A program made the translations under genes and the position numbers. From Shinella sp. WSJ-2 (GTDB lineage: Bacteria; Pseudomonadota; Alphaproteobacteria; Rhizobiales; Rhizobiaceae), in NCBI RefSeq assembly GCF_003432075.1, contig NZ_QWBU01000001.1, positions 310,001 to 374,000 on the forward strand: DNA of 64,000 nt, written 5' to 3'. Shown here one piece after another: positions 17,780 to 26,182 of the stretch. How positions within the stretch are numbered: position 1 is the stretch's first letter; every line of letters starts with the position of its first letter. A model generated the notes under the pieces. The model saw only the letters and a list, made by a program, of their open reading frames with translations. It made no database searches and was not told the origin of the DNA.

Positions 17780-18681
17780 TCGCTATTCGCCGCCAGCGGC
17801 GCGAAGGATTTGCGGATGAGGTTCGCCATGCTGTCGATGGCGGGCCCGCCGCGCCGCGGATTGCGCTTCAACACGACACGCGAGGAATCCACCACCGGAA
17901 ACCCCTCCGCGGACGTGAGTTCCCGCGCACCCGGCGGAATATTGCTGCGCGCCAGCGGAGCGATGGCGAGCCCGCTTTCCACGGCAGAGCGCAGGCCGCC
18001 GCTCGTGTCGCTGGTAAAGGAGACGCGATAGGGCACCGAATGGCGCTCTAGCGAGCGCTGCGCGAACTCCCGGCACCAGACCGATCGCCGATAGAAGGCG
18101 ACCGGCACGGGGCGCTCCAGATGCAGGTTATGGGCGACCGACGCTACCCAGACCGTCGGATCGATCGCCAGAAGCTCACCGGAAATGCCGCCGTCCCATT
18201 CGAAGATGACGGCCAGATCGAGCTCGTCCGCCTCCAGCGCCTCCATCTGCTGGGCCGTATAGCCGCAGAACACCGTCACCTCAGTACCCGGATGGGCCTC
18301 CGCAAAACCAGCCAGCGCATTGGGCAGGACGGTCTGATTGTATTCCTCGGGGATGCCGACCCGCACTGGCCCATCCAGCGGCAGGGTGCGCATTGCCGCC
18401 GTCGTCTCGTCGACCAGCCCGACGATGCGCTTGGCGTAAGGCAGCAGCCGCTGCCCCTCCATCGTCAAGCCGACACCACGTGGCCCCCGCTCGAACAGTT
18501 TCGCCCCGACGGATTCCTCCAGCTTGCGCACCTGCATGCTGATCGCCGATTGCGTGCGCGCGAGCTTGTCGGCGGCATGGGTGACATTGCCCGCCTGGGC
18601 GACGGCGACAAAAATCCTGAGCAGGTCGCTTTCGAGAGGTGGATACATGGCGCCATCGCTTTTTCTGATGTCAGCCATCAT
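17764..18681 (-). CDS. LysR-family transcriptional regulator
   Basis: LTTR of 305 residues with the N-terminal winged HTH (LLRIFVAVAQAGNVTHAADK, LARTQSAISMQVRKLEE) and a C-terminal effector domain. An alternative start at 18648 (MYPPLESD) would remove 11 weakly conserved residues; no strong ribosome-binding site separates the two. It is divergent from a small DUF1127-like gene. Target genes and ligand are unknown. Confidence 0.9.
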   Translation of the reverse strand: MMADIRKSDGAMYPPLESDLLRIFVAVAQAGNVTHAADKLARTQSAISMQVRKLEESVGAKLFERGPRGVGLTMEGQRLLPYAKRIVGLVDETTAAMRTLPLDGPVRVGIPEEYNQTVLPNALAGFAEAHPGTEVTVFCGYTAQQMEALEADELDLAVIFEWDGGISGELLAIDPTVWVASVAHNLHLERPVPVAFYRRSVWCREFAQRSLERHSVPYRVSFTSDTSGGLRSAVESGLAIAPLARSNIPPGARELTSAEGFPVVDSSRVVLKRNPRRGGPAIDSMANLIRKSFAPLAANSDQAFG

Positions 18682-18745
18682 CGCTATTCGTTTGTGAAAT
18701 GTCTACGGGTTTGCTTGGCTCTGCGCAGAAGGAAAGGCGCAGAGC

Positions 18746-19024
18746 ATGGGTATTTTCGAAACATTACGGTTGATCTGGGTGCATCACCGCCGGAAGCGGA
18801 CGGAGCGGGAAGCCTTGCGTTTGCTCATCGCGCGCGGCGACCGGCGCCTGTTGCGGGATGCGGGCCTCGATCTGGTCGAAGGAAGCCGGCTGGGCTGCGA
18901 ACCGTTGCCACAAGCGAAAGAGAGGCGCTGGACAGCGCCCCTCATCCGCCTGCCCGTCCCTGCCGCCCGAAGGCGGAATGAGACGGATGGCGCGACTTCT
19001 TCAAGCAACCGGCCTGCCGCTTAG
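18746..19024 (+). CDS. Small DUF1127-like protein (92 aa)
   Basis: Residues 1-45 resemble the DUF1127/YjiS pattern: basic helix, then RRLLRDAGLDL in place of the usual DIG motif. The remaining C-terminal half is Pro/Arg-rich and unlike the family. A GGAAAGG site lies upstream of the ATG. It is divergent from a LysR gene, the same layout as the DUF1127 pair at 35.3-35.8 kb, and the intergenic region contains TTCGTTTG (18688-18695), part of the motif found there. Confidence 0.55.
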   Translation: MGIFETLRLIWVHHRRKRTEREALRLLIARGDRRLLRDAGLDLVEGSRLGCEPLPQAKERRWTAPLIRLPVPAARRRNETDGATSSSNRPAA

Positions 19025-19029
19025 CCGCC

Positions 19030-21090
19030 TCACTTTCCGCCGGAAAGGCCCTGTGCCAGCTGCACCAGCTTCACGAACTCCGCCCTGTAGCCGAAGGGAT
19101 CGTTGCCCTTGGCAGCTTCGGCGAGGCCGAGGATCGAGCCGTAGGCATAGTCCTGCAGGGCGGAAACGCCCTTGAGCTTCTGACCGAAAGCCGCGACCGC
19201 GACGGAGAAGCGGATATCGGTCGAAGCGGCGTTCACGTCGGCCACAGCATTGGCATCCGTTACCGGCATCGTCACAAGCTCGCTCTTGTCGCCATCCGGC
19301 TTCTTCCACCGCATCTTCAGGAAGGCGAGTTCGCTGCTACCTGCGGCCGCTGTCGTCGCGGCATCCGCCTTGCCGTAGCGCAGGGGATCGTTCAGCACGG
19401 CGGGGCTGCCCTTCGGCGTCACCTCGTAGATCGCGGTCACCCGGTGGCCGGAGCCGATATCGCCGGCATCGACCTTGTCATTGTTGAAATCCTCGCGGTT
19501 GAGAATGCGGGTCTCGTAGCCGATCAGGCGATATTCGGCGACGCGCTCCGGATTGAACTCGATCTGGAATTTTACATCCTTGGCAATGGGGAACAGCGAG
19601 GATCCCGCCTCCTCCACCAGCGTCTTCTGCGCCTCGGCCAGCGTGTCGATATAGGCGGCCGTGCCGTTGCCGTTCTGGGCCAGCGTCTGCATCATGCCGT
19701 CATTGTAGTTGCCGCGGCCGAAGCCGAGCACGGAAAGGAAGATGCCGGATTTGCGGCGCTCCTCGATGATACGCTTCAGGTCCTCGTCGCTTGCCGGGCC
19801 GACATTGAAGTCGCCGTCCGTCGCCAGCATGACGCGGTTGACACCATCCTTCTTGAACGCCTTTTCCGCCAGCTTGTAGGCCGCCTCGATGCCCTGAGCA
19901 CCCGCCGTCGAACCACCGGGCTGGAGATTGTCGATGGCGTCGAGAATCTTCTGACGATCCTTGGCCGCCGTCGGCTCCAGCACCACGCCGGCATCGCCGG
20001 CATAGGTGACGATCGACACCGTATCCGTCTCCTTCAGCTTGCCGACCAGCAGGCGGAAGGCGCTTTTCAGGAGCGGCAGCTTGTCGTCCTCGTCCATCGA
20101 GCCGGAGACATCGATCAGGAAGACGAGGTTGGCCGAGGGTTGTTCCGTCGCCACGGTCTCGAAACCCTTGATGCCGATATGCAGGAGCTCGGTGTCCTTG
20201 TTCCACGGCGTCGGCATGACGGTGACGGTGGCATTGAACGGCTTCTCCGCCGTCTCCGGCCCCTTCCAGTCATAGGGGAAGTAGTTCACCAGTTCCTCGA
20301 CACGCACCGAATCCGGCTCCGGCAGGCTGCCTCCAAGCAGTTCGCGGCGCATATAGGAATAGGAGGCCGTATCGACATCCGCCGAGAAGGTCGAGACCGG
20401 ATCGGTGGCGACGCTCTTGACCGGGTTGGGATCAGCGGACGCGAAGCGCTCTCGGTTCTCTTCCGGCATCGGCATGGCGATGGAATCGGCGGCGGCCAAG
20501 GGCTGCGTCACCGTGCGGCTGAGCGCCTGCATATCGGCCGCCCCACCGACGGCAAGCGCTTCAGGCATGGACTCAGCCATTTCCTCGTCACGGCTTTCGG
20601 CAAGCGGCGCGGGTTCCGAGGCAATCACCTCTCCATTCGCATCGGACTTCGAGCGCTTTGCGGCACCACTAGAAGCCTGCTCGGCGCGTAAAAGATCCTG
20701 AATCTCCTTAGCGTCAAAGTCTTCCGCCTTCTTTTTATCTACGCGTGCACGAAAATCGCCCTCCACAGGCTTTGCGGCGATCTCCGTCTCCGTCGTCAAC
20801 GGCACTGTGCCGTTGCGCACGATTTCATAGGTGACGAGGCCTGCGACGGGCACGACGAGCAGGGTGGCCAGGGCCGAGCCGGCCAGAAATTTGCGGTTCA
20901 TGATGGGGCTCCATATCCGGTTGAAGATGGAGGTTTGACGTCCGCCCGCAGTCGATCCTTGGGGGGCACCGGCATTTTTTTCCGCATCGTCGAAAGCCTG
21001 CATGGCGGCGGCGAGTGCGGCCGTGCGCGCCGAGGCATCGGCGGCCGGGGGCGTACGGCGGGCGAGTTTTTCGAGGTCGAGATCGGTCAT
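19030..21090 (-). CDS. Membrane-anchored von Willebrand factor A (YfbK-type) protein, partner of an ECF sigma factor
   Basis: A protein of 686 residues. It has a cytoplasmic N-terminal region of about 60 residues, a transmembrane helix (FLAGSALATLLVVPVAGLVT near 70-90), a linker, a VWF_N region (ATADVDTASYSYMRRELLGG-like, near 245), a VWA domain with an intact MIDAS motif (DVSGSMDED near residue 325) and a DUF3520-type C-terminus. The ATG at 21090 lies 14 bp after the ECF sigma stop codon. Its topology (short cytoplasmic N-terminus, one helix, large external sensor) and position resemble an anti-sigma factor, although no zinc anti-sigma motif is seen. Confidence 0.9.
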   Translation of the reverse strand: MTDLDLEKLARRTPPAADASARTAALAAAMQAFDDAEKNAGAPQGSTAGGRQTSIFNRIWSPIMNRKFLAGSALATLLVVPVAGLVTYEIVRNGTVPLTTETEIAAKPVEGDFRARVDKKKAEDFDAKEIQDLLRAEQASSGAAKRSKSDANGEVIASEPAPLAESRDEEMAESMPEALAVGGAADMQALSRTVTQPLAAADSIAMPMPEENRERFASADPNPVKSVATDPVSTFSADVDTASYSYMRRELLGGSLPEPDSVRVEELVNYFPYDWKGPETAEKPFNATVTVMPTPWNKDTELLHIGIKGFETVATEQPSANLVFLIDVSGSMDEDDKLPLLKSAFRLLVGKLKETDTVSIVTYAGDAGVVLEPTAAKDRQKILDAIDNLQPGGSTAGAQGIEAAYKLAEKAFKKDGVNRVMLATDGDFNVGPASDEDLKRIIEERRKSGIFLSVLGFGRGNYNDGMMQTLAQNGNGTAAYIDTLAEAQKTLVEEAGSSLFPIAKDVKFQIEFNPERVAEYRLIGYETRILNREDFNNDKVDAGDIGSGHRVTAIYEVTPKGSPAVLNDPLRYGKADAATTAAAGSSELAFLKMRWKKPDGDKSELVTMPVTDANAVADVNAASTDIRFSVAVAAFGQKLKGVSALQDYAYGSILGLAEAAKGNDPFGYRAEFVKLVQLAQGLSGGK

Positions 21091-21104
21091 AACAGGTCCT
21101 TCCG

Positions 21105-21626
21105 TCACGCGGCGGCATCGCGCAAAAGCACCTTCAGGCGCTTGCGGGCTTCGTGCACATGCCAGGAAATCGTCGTTTCGGCGCAGCCGAGCACATCGGC
21201 CGCCGCAGCGTGGCTCAGGCCCTCGCCATAGATAAGCAACACGGCGTCGCGCTGCTTGTCCGGCAGTTGCCGCACGGCCTGCCACAGGTCCTCGCTGCCC
21301 TCTTCCGGCGGACCACCGTCCAGCACCGCCTGCTCGCGCAGATAGGCCGCATCGCGCCATTCGGCGCGGCGACGCTTGCGCATCTGGTCACGCGCGGCAT
21401 TCAGCGTCACCGTATAGAGCCAGGTACCGAAGCGGCTCGTGCCCTTGAAGCCGCGGATGGCATTGGCGAGGCGTATGCACACCTCCTGCGCCACGTCCTC
21501 GGCATCCTGCCGGTCGCCGCACCATCGCCAGGCAACGGCATGAATGAAATCATAGCGGCTTTCGATCAGGGCGGCGAAGGCCTGCCTGTCTCCCAAAGCC
21601 GCCTTTTCGACGAGTTCTGTTTCCAC
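21105..21626 (-). CDS. ECF-family RNA polymerase sigma factor
   Basis: A group IV sigma factor of 173 residues. Region 2 is YDFIHAVAWRWCGDRQDAED followed by VAQEVCIRLANAIRGFKG, and region 4 includes LPDKQRDAVLLIYGEGLSHA and the recognition helix ETTISWHVHEARKRLK. It is 14 bp upstream of the membrane VWA gene and very probably cotranscribed with it. The target regulon is unknown. Confidence 0.93.
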   Translation of the reverse strand: METELVEKAALGDRQAFAALIESRYDFIHAVAWRWCGDRQDAEDVAQEVCIRLANAIRGFKGTSRFGTWLYTVTLNAARDQMRKRRRAEWRDAAYLREQAVLDGGPPEEGSEDLWQAVRQLPDKQRDAVLLIYGEGLSHAAAADVLGCAETTISWHVHEARKRLKVLLRDAAA

Positions 21627-21705
21627 GGGTCCATCCCGATTGCGTGCACTATCCCTTCAGACGTGCCTCACAGGGCGATCCTTGGGTGCTTCCGCGAAAA
21701 AAATC

Positions 21706-22458
21706 TCACCAGGGCAGATTTTTTACGACCGCGATGATCGTGCCCATCACCGCATCCCGGTCACGCCGCCGGATTTCCGGGGCATAGAGGCTGGAAATGC
21801 TGCCATCGAGGAACAGCGCATTCTTGCTCTGAAGCCGATCTCGAAACAGCGTCGCGAAATCATGGAAGCGCACCGGATCGTTGGAAATCGCAAAGGCGAC
21901 GTGTCCGTCGGGCAGGATGCCGACGCCGTTGCGGATCTGCAGGCTCGTCGCATCCGGCAGGAAACGCGGATGGATCTGTCCGTCAATCACCAGCATCGGC
22001 CCCGACTGCGTCGCCTCGCGCGGAGAAATACCGGCCTTTGCGAAGGCTTCGGTCTCCATCACGCCGGCCTTGCCGTCCGCCACCCAGAACACGCCGTTCG
22101 GCTTCATGAAAAAATTGCCGAAGGCATCGGCCTGATTGAGAGCGCCCGTCTCCCGCCCCTGCTCGATCAGCAGTCCCACCGGCCCATAATCCGGATGATA
22201 CATGCCGCCATTCATGGCGAAGCTCATGTGCTGGCCGTTGCGCAGCAGATGCGTGTTGAGCTGGTCATAGGTCGCGCCCCGCGTCTCCAGCGTCCCGGCA
22301 CCGAAGAGACGGATCGTATCCTTGGCGGGATCGAAGGTGCAGACCGTGTAGCGGCCGGAGAGATGCTCGATCTCGGCGCAATGGGGCGGTTCGGCCATGG
22401 CAAGGCTCCGAAAGGCGAGTGTGACGGTCAGGACGGAAAAGAACAGGAGCGCGCGCAT
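21706..22458 (-). CDS. Secreted phosphodiester glycosidase-family (NAGPA-like) protein
   Basis: A protein of 250 residues with a signal peptide (MRALLFFSVLTVTLAFRSLAMA). It matches the NAGPA/phosphodiester glycosidase family (SFAMNGGMYHPDYGPVGLLI near residue 80, QSGPMLVIDG near 150, NALFLDGSISSLYAPE near 215, with the conserved GG and DG motifs). A longer start at 22479 is possible, but the signal peptide fits the ATG at 22458. Substrate is unknown; bacterial homologues are linked to cell-envelope glycans. Confidence 0.85.
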   Translation of the reverse strand: MRALLFFSVLTVTLAFRSLAMAEPPHCAEIEHLSGRYTVCTFDPAKDTIRLFGAGTLETRGATYDQLNTHLLRNGQHMSFAMNGGMYHPDYGPVGLLIEQGRETGALNQADAFGNFFMKPNGVFWVADGKAGVMETEAFAKAGISPREATQSGPMLVIDGQIHPRFLPDATSLQIRNGVGILPDGHVAFAISNDPVRFHDFATLFRDRLQSKNALFLDGSISSLYAPEIRRRDRDAVMGTIIAVVKNLPW

Positions 22459-22506
22459 CTCTCTTGGCTCAGGGGGCAATGCGGCGAATTTAGCGACGGA
22501 CCGTGA

Positions 22507-23199
22507 TCAAAGAGACAGCGCCGCCATGTGGAAACGAAGTTGCGCCTCGTTGTAGCGAAAGTCGCGGCCGGCAGGACAGGCTGCACGGGCGAGACATCCA
22601 CCGGCCATGCAGCCGCCTTGCCCCTCCGGCGTGCGCAAATGCGAACGGCAGGCGGGCACATCGAATGTTTCCAGATGCACAGCACCCGCGGGACAGGTCG
22701 TGAGGCAGGGCTTGTCCGGACAGTGGTCACAGGGATGCGCGGCATGCGCTGCCGGTACGTCGACGATCGGCTCCGCAAAGCCGAGAGCGCCGCGGTAGCC
22801 ATGCCACAGACCATAGACGGGGTGGATGAGGATGCCAAGCGGCGAGGCTTTTAGGCCCTCGGCGCGCATCGCCCATTGCTGGAAGGGCTGCCAGGGCGGA
22901 TCGGAGGGAAACCACGCCGTCGCATCTGCCAAGGCGGCGATGGGGCGGATGACAGCTTTCGACCAGGTGTCGAGTGGATCGCTGCCGCCGCGATCCGCCT
23001 CGGTTTCCCGCCAGTGGGAAAAGGCGGGCCACAGGGAACTGCCGATGTTGCCGATGAGGGCGACGCTTCTCGCCGAGCCGCCGCCCGCCAGATGCGGAGC
23101 CGCCTCGCATTCCGCGAAACTCACAAAACCGCGCAAAAAAAGACCGTGCGGCTGAAGAGCCGCACGGATCGTTTCGAGATCGGGAGGACGCGGCCTCAC
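22507..23199 (-). CDS. 4Fe-4S ferredoxin-domain protein (QueG C-terminal-like)
   Basis: A protein of 230 residues if translation begins at the GTG at 23199. The N-terminal part (LETIRAALQPHGLFLRGFVS) resembles QueG-type proteins without a cobalamin domain. Near residues 160-205 are cysteine sets CDHCPDKPCLTTCPAGA and CMAGGCLARAACP, enough for two clusters. It follows mttB in the same orientation and probably supplies low-potential electrons to the corrinoid reactivase, comparable to small ferredoxin partners of RamA/RACo systems; this is an inference. The ATG-initiated upstream extension is poor coding sequence and was rejected. Confidence 0.78.
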   Translation of the reverse strand: MRPRPPDLETIRAALQPHGLFLRGFVSFAECEAAPHLAGGGSARSVALIGNIGSSLWPAFSHWRETEADRGGSDPLDTWSKAVIRPIAALADATAWFPSDPPWQPFQQWAMRAEGLKASPLGILIHPVYGLWHGYRGALGFAEPIVDVPAAHAAHPCDHCPDKPCLTTCPAGAVHLETFDVPACRSHLRTPEGQGGCMAGGCLARAACPAGRDFRYNEAQLRFHMAALSL

Positions 23200-23264
23200 T
23201 TGGTCACGTCCCCTTTGAGTTCGTAGTGGGGACGCCAGACTTCCTTCTGGATCATGTCCGCCAC
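23196..23264 (-). CDS. Possible 22-aa leader or coupling peptide between mttB and the ferredoxin gene
   Basis: A short frame (GTG at 23264, or ATG at 23255 reading MIQKEVWRPHYELKGDVTK) with GGAG 8 bases before the GTG. Its TGA overlaps the ferredoxin GTG as GTGA, suggesting translational coupling. It is also in the same frame as mttB, which reads open for 36 sense codons beyond its own TGA to this stop. It could be a coupling peptide, a readthrough extension or a chance frame. Confidence 0.35.
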   Translation of the reverse strand: MADMIQKEVWRPHYELKGDVTK

Positions 23265-23306
23265 CCGTGTTGCTCCGCCTTGCTCCCTGGCGCGATCGGG
23301 ACCCTT

Positions 23307-24890
23307 TCAGGTGAAGGCGTCCGGCATCGAGTCCTTGCGCGCCTTGATATAGGCGAGCAGCGCGTCGTCGATGGCCGGATCGAGATAGGGTGCCTCGTAG
23401 TTTTCCAGCCAGACACGGCAAAGTGCGTTGGCGCGGTCTTCGATGCGCTTCTGCCCCTCGATTTCCCACTGCTCGAACGAATTGTTGTCAGCGAGCGGCG
23501 AGCGGTAGAAGGCGGTCTGGAAGTTGGCCTGGGTATGGGCGCAGCCGAGATAGTGGCTGCCCGGACCGACTTCGCGGATGGCATCGAGTGCCTGCGCGTT
23601 CTCCGAGAGGTCGATACCCTCGGCGAACTTCTGCTGCATGCCGAGCTGGTCCTGGTCGATCATGAACTTTTCGTAGGACGCAACGAGCCCGCCTTCGAGC
23701 CAGCCGGCGGCGTGCAGCACGAAGTTGGTGCCGGCAAGCAGCGTCATGTTCAGCGTGTTGGCCGATTCATGGGCAGCCTGTGCGTCCGGGATCTTCGAGC
23801 CGCAGAGCGAACCGCCCGTACGGAACGGAATGCCGAGGCGACGGGCGAGCTGCGCCGCGCCGTAGGAGACGAGCGACGGCTCCGGCGAACCGAAGGTCGG
23901 CGCGCCCGACTGCATGGAGATCGAGGCGGCAAACGTGCCGAACAGCACCGGCGCACCCTTGCGGATGAGCTGGGTGAAGGAGGCGCCGGCGAGAACTTCG
24001 GCGAGGATCTGCGTCAGCGTGCCGGCGACCGTGACCGGGCTCATGGCACCCGACAGGATGAACGGCGAGACGACGCAGGCCTGGTTATGACGAGCATAGA
24101 CCTTCAGCGCGCCCACCATGGTCTCGTCGAAGACCATCGGCGAGTTGGCGTTGATGAGGTTCATCATGACGGTGTTGTTTTCGACGAACTCGTCGCCGAA
24201 GACGAGCTTGGCCATGGCGATCGAATCTTCCGCGCGTTCCGGCGCGGTGACGGAGCCCATGAAAGGCTTGTCGGAATATTTCAGGTGCGTATAGACCATG
24301 TCCAGGTGACGCTTGTTCACCGGAATGTCCACGGGCTCGCAGACCGTGCCGCCCGACGAATGCATGGACGGCGCCATATAGGCGAGCTTCACGAAATTGC
24401 GGAAGTCCTCGATTGTTGCATAACGGCGGTTACCTTCCAGGTCACGCACAAAGGGCGGGCCGTAGACCGGCACGAACACGGTGGCCTTGCCGCCGATATG
24501 CACGCTGCGCTCGGGATTGCGGGCATGCCAGGTGAAGTTCGACGGCGCGGTCTTCAGCAGCTCGCGGCAGAGCCCTTTGGGGAAATGCACGCGCTCGCCG
24601 CGCACATCGGCGCCGGCTTCGCGCCAGAGCTGGAGCGCTTCAGCGTCGTCGCGGAATTCGATGCCGATTTCCTCGAGCACGCGGTCGGCATTGTTTTCGA
24701 TGAGCTGCAGGCCCTCTTCATCGAGGACTTCGTATTCCTTGATCTTGCGGGTGATGTAGGGCAGCGACGGACCCGGACCACCGCCCGTGCGCGATGCGCG
24801 CCGTGCAGCGGCACCCCGACCCTCACGCGAACGGCGACCACCGCCTTCGCTGGCGCCCTCGCCTGCCACCTGCTGAATATCGTCGCTCAT
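23307..24890 (-). CDS. mttB: MttB-family corrinoid-dependent methyltransferase (non-pyrrolysine)
   Basis: Trimethylamine-methyltransferase superfamily TIM barrel of 527 residues. Homologues demethylate quaternary amines and pass the methyl group to a cognate corrinoid protein. There is no in-frame TAG; the region around GGSLCGSKIPDAQAAHE, where archaeal MttB carries pyrrolysine, is read with ordinary codons, so this is an MtgB-like enzyme. A basic Gly/Arg-rich N-terminal 40 residues (GGGRRSREGRGAAARRASR) precedes the conserved barrel. It is divergent from the corrinoid-protein gene. Glycine betaine, proline betaine or carnitine are candidate substrates. Confidence 0.92.
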   Translation of the reverse strand: MSDDIQQVAGEGASEGGGRRSREGRGAAARRASRTGGGPGPSLPYITRKIKEYEVLDEEGLQLIENNADRVLEEIGIEFRDDAEALQLWREAGADVRGERVHFPKGLCRELLKTAPSNFTWHARNPERSVHIGGKATVFVPVYGPPFVRDLEGNRRYATIEDFRNFVKLAYMAPSMHSSGGTVCEPVDIPVNKRHLDMVYTHLKYSDKPFMGSVTAPERAEDSIAMAKLVFGDEFVENNTVMMNLINANSPMVFDETMVGALKVYARHNQACVVSPFILSGAMSPVTVAGTLTQILAEVLAGASFTQLIRKGAPVLFGTFAASISMQSGAPTFGSPEPSLVSYGAAQLARRLGIPFRTGGSLCGSKIPDAQAAHESANTLNMTLLAGTNFVLHAAGWLEGGLVASYEKFMIDQDQLGMQQKFAEGIDLSENAQALDAIREVGPGSHYLGCAHTQANFQTAFYRSPLADNNSFEQWEIEGQKRIEDRANALCRVWLENYEAPYLDPAIDDALLAYIKARKDSMPDAFT

Positions 24891-25259
24891 GATCCGTCTT
24901 TCCTTGTTATTCCGGTGCCGGAAGGCACCTTATCGCTTTTGTTCCGGCGCCCGAACCGCGCCTCTTTTTCTATGCTAGCAAGCCGCGAAGGCGGGGCGGG
25001 TCTCAATGCGCCAAGCGATGGCGCACGCTGGACACCGATCCGGCGAAGACTATAGCGGGATTGCGACGGACATCATAACAGCATTCACGTGTTTGCACTG
25101 TCAATTCACGGCTTTACGGGCTATGCATGGAAGAAGCGGAAGGCGGGTCGCTTTTCGCCATATGCGACGTCGCTTTCAAAATCAGGTTCGCGCAAGAGGA
25201 AGGATATTCCTTGTGGTGAGAGCCTGCCGCCGCAGCGCCACTGGAGACGAGGAACCAAC
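24891..25259. promoter_or_regulatory. Divergent promoter region between mttB and the corrinoid-protein gene
   Basis: No gene is seen in these 369 bp. The region must contain both promoters. A GCGAC-N-rich stretch near 25155-25175 (catatgcgacgtcgcttt) has short inverted symmetry (GCGAC/GTCGC) and is a candidate binding site for the GlxA/AraC regulator, but no site can be proved by eye. Confidence 0.45.
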
Positions 25260-25955
25260 ATGTCTGACGACGAAATCATTCTCGCCGATCTCTCCGACGA
25301 AGAGCTTGTGCAGCAGATGCACGACGACCTCTACGACGGCCTCAAGGAGGAGATCGAAGAGGGCACCAATATCCTGCTCGAGCGCGGCTGGGCTCCCTAT
25401 GACGTGCTGACGCAGGCGCTCGTCGAAGGCATGCGCATTGTCGGCGTCGACTTCCGCGACGGCATTCTCTTCGTTCCGGAAGTCCTGCTTTCGGCCAACG
25501 CCATGAAGGCCGGCATGTCGATCCTGCGTCCGCTTCTCGCCGCCACCGGCGCGCCAAAGCAGGGCAAGATGGTCATCGGCACCGTCAAGGGCGACATCCA
25601 CGACATCGGCAAGAACCTCGTCGGCATGATGATGGAAGGTGCGGGCTTCGACGTCATCGACCTCGGCATCAACAATCCGGTCGAAAACTACCTGGAAGCC
25701 ATCGAGCGCGAACAGCCCGACATTCTCGGCATGTCCGCCCTGCTCACGACCACCATGCCCTACATGAAGGTCGTCATCGACACGATGAAGGAAAAGGGCC
25801 TGCGCGACGACTACGTCGTTCTCGTCGGCGGCGCGCCGCTCAACGAGGAATTCGGCAAGGCCGTCGGTGCCGACGCCTACTGCCGCGACGCGGCCGTAGC
25901 GGTGGAAACCGCCAAGGAATTCATGAAGCGCAAGCACAACATGCTTGCCGGCTGA
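25260..25955 (+). CDS. Corrinoid (B12-binding) protein, MttC/MtbC type
   Basis: Methyl-carrier protein of 231 residues. The N-terminal B12-binding_2 cap helical domain covers about residues 1-95 (LVQQMHDDLYDGLKEEIEEG). The Rossmann-like B12 domain has the base-off signature GDIHDIGKN near residue 111, whose histidine is the lower axial cobalt ligand, and a GGAP motif near 200. It would accept methyl groups from the divergent MttB and donate them to the DHPS-fold methyltransferase. The ATG has a GAGGAACC site. Confidence 0.95.
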   Translation: MSDDEIILADLSDEELVQQMHDDLYDGLKEEIEEGTNILLERGWAPYDVLTQALVEGMRIVGVDFRDGILFVPEVLLSANAMKAGMSILRPLLAATGAPKQGKMVIGTVKGDIHDIGKNLVGMMMEGAGFDVIDLGINNPVENYLEAIEREQPDILGMSALLTTTMPYMKVVIDTMKEKGLRDDYVVLVGGAPLNEEFGKAVGADAYCRDAAVAVETAKEFMKRKHNMLAG

Positions 25956-25966
25956 TAGGGAAATCG

Positions 25967-25999
25967 ACGGCGCCGGTCTTGAATCGGCGCCGTTTCTTC
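25967..25999 (+). terminator. Terminator between the corrinoid-protein gene and the entericidin gene
   Basis: Nine-bp perfect arms (ACGGCGCCG / CGGCGCCGT) with a 9-base loop, followed by ttctt. It separates convergent genes; the T-rich side favours plus-strand transcripts. Confidence 0.72.
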
Positions 26000-26006
26000 A
26001 CGACGT

Positions 26007-26165
26007 TTAGTTCGCGGCCTTTTCGACGCTCCTGCCGGCATCCTGCGTCGCATCCACCGCATTGGCGGTATCCTTGCCCATGCCGCGAATGGTATTGCCG
26101 CAGGCGCTGAGCGCGACAAGCGCGGCGAGAACGATGCTGATCTTGGTCAGGTGTGTCCCAGTCAT
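26007..26165 (-). CDS. Entericidin A/B-family small lipoprotein
   Basis: A peptide of 52 residues with a lipoprotein signal (SIVLAALVALSACGNT, lipobox LSAC) and the entericidin pattern GNTIRGMGKDTANAVD. GAGGG lies about 10 bases before the ATG. Homologues are small outer- or inner-membrane stress lipoproteins. It sits antisense to and between the corrinoid-protein and DUF1638 genes, a break in an otherwise functional cluster. Confidence 0.85.
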   Translation of the reverse strand: MTGTHLTKISIVLAALVALSACGNTIRGMGKDTANAVDATQDAGRSVEKAAN

Positions 26166-26182
26166 GGTTGGAGTCCCTCTTC

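Noticed and set aside
23196-23309. Selenocysteine insertion at the mttB TGA
   Set aside because: No SECIS-like hairpin directly after the TGA was apparent and MttB proteins are not selenoproteins. The open extension is reported only as an observation.
23307-24890. Pyrrolysine-containing MttB
   Set aside because: There is no in-frame TAG in the gene, and the region where archaeal MttB carries pyrrolysine is read with ordinary codons.
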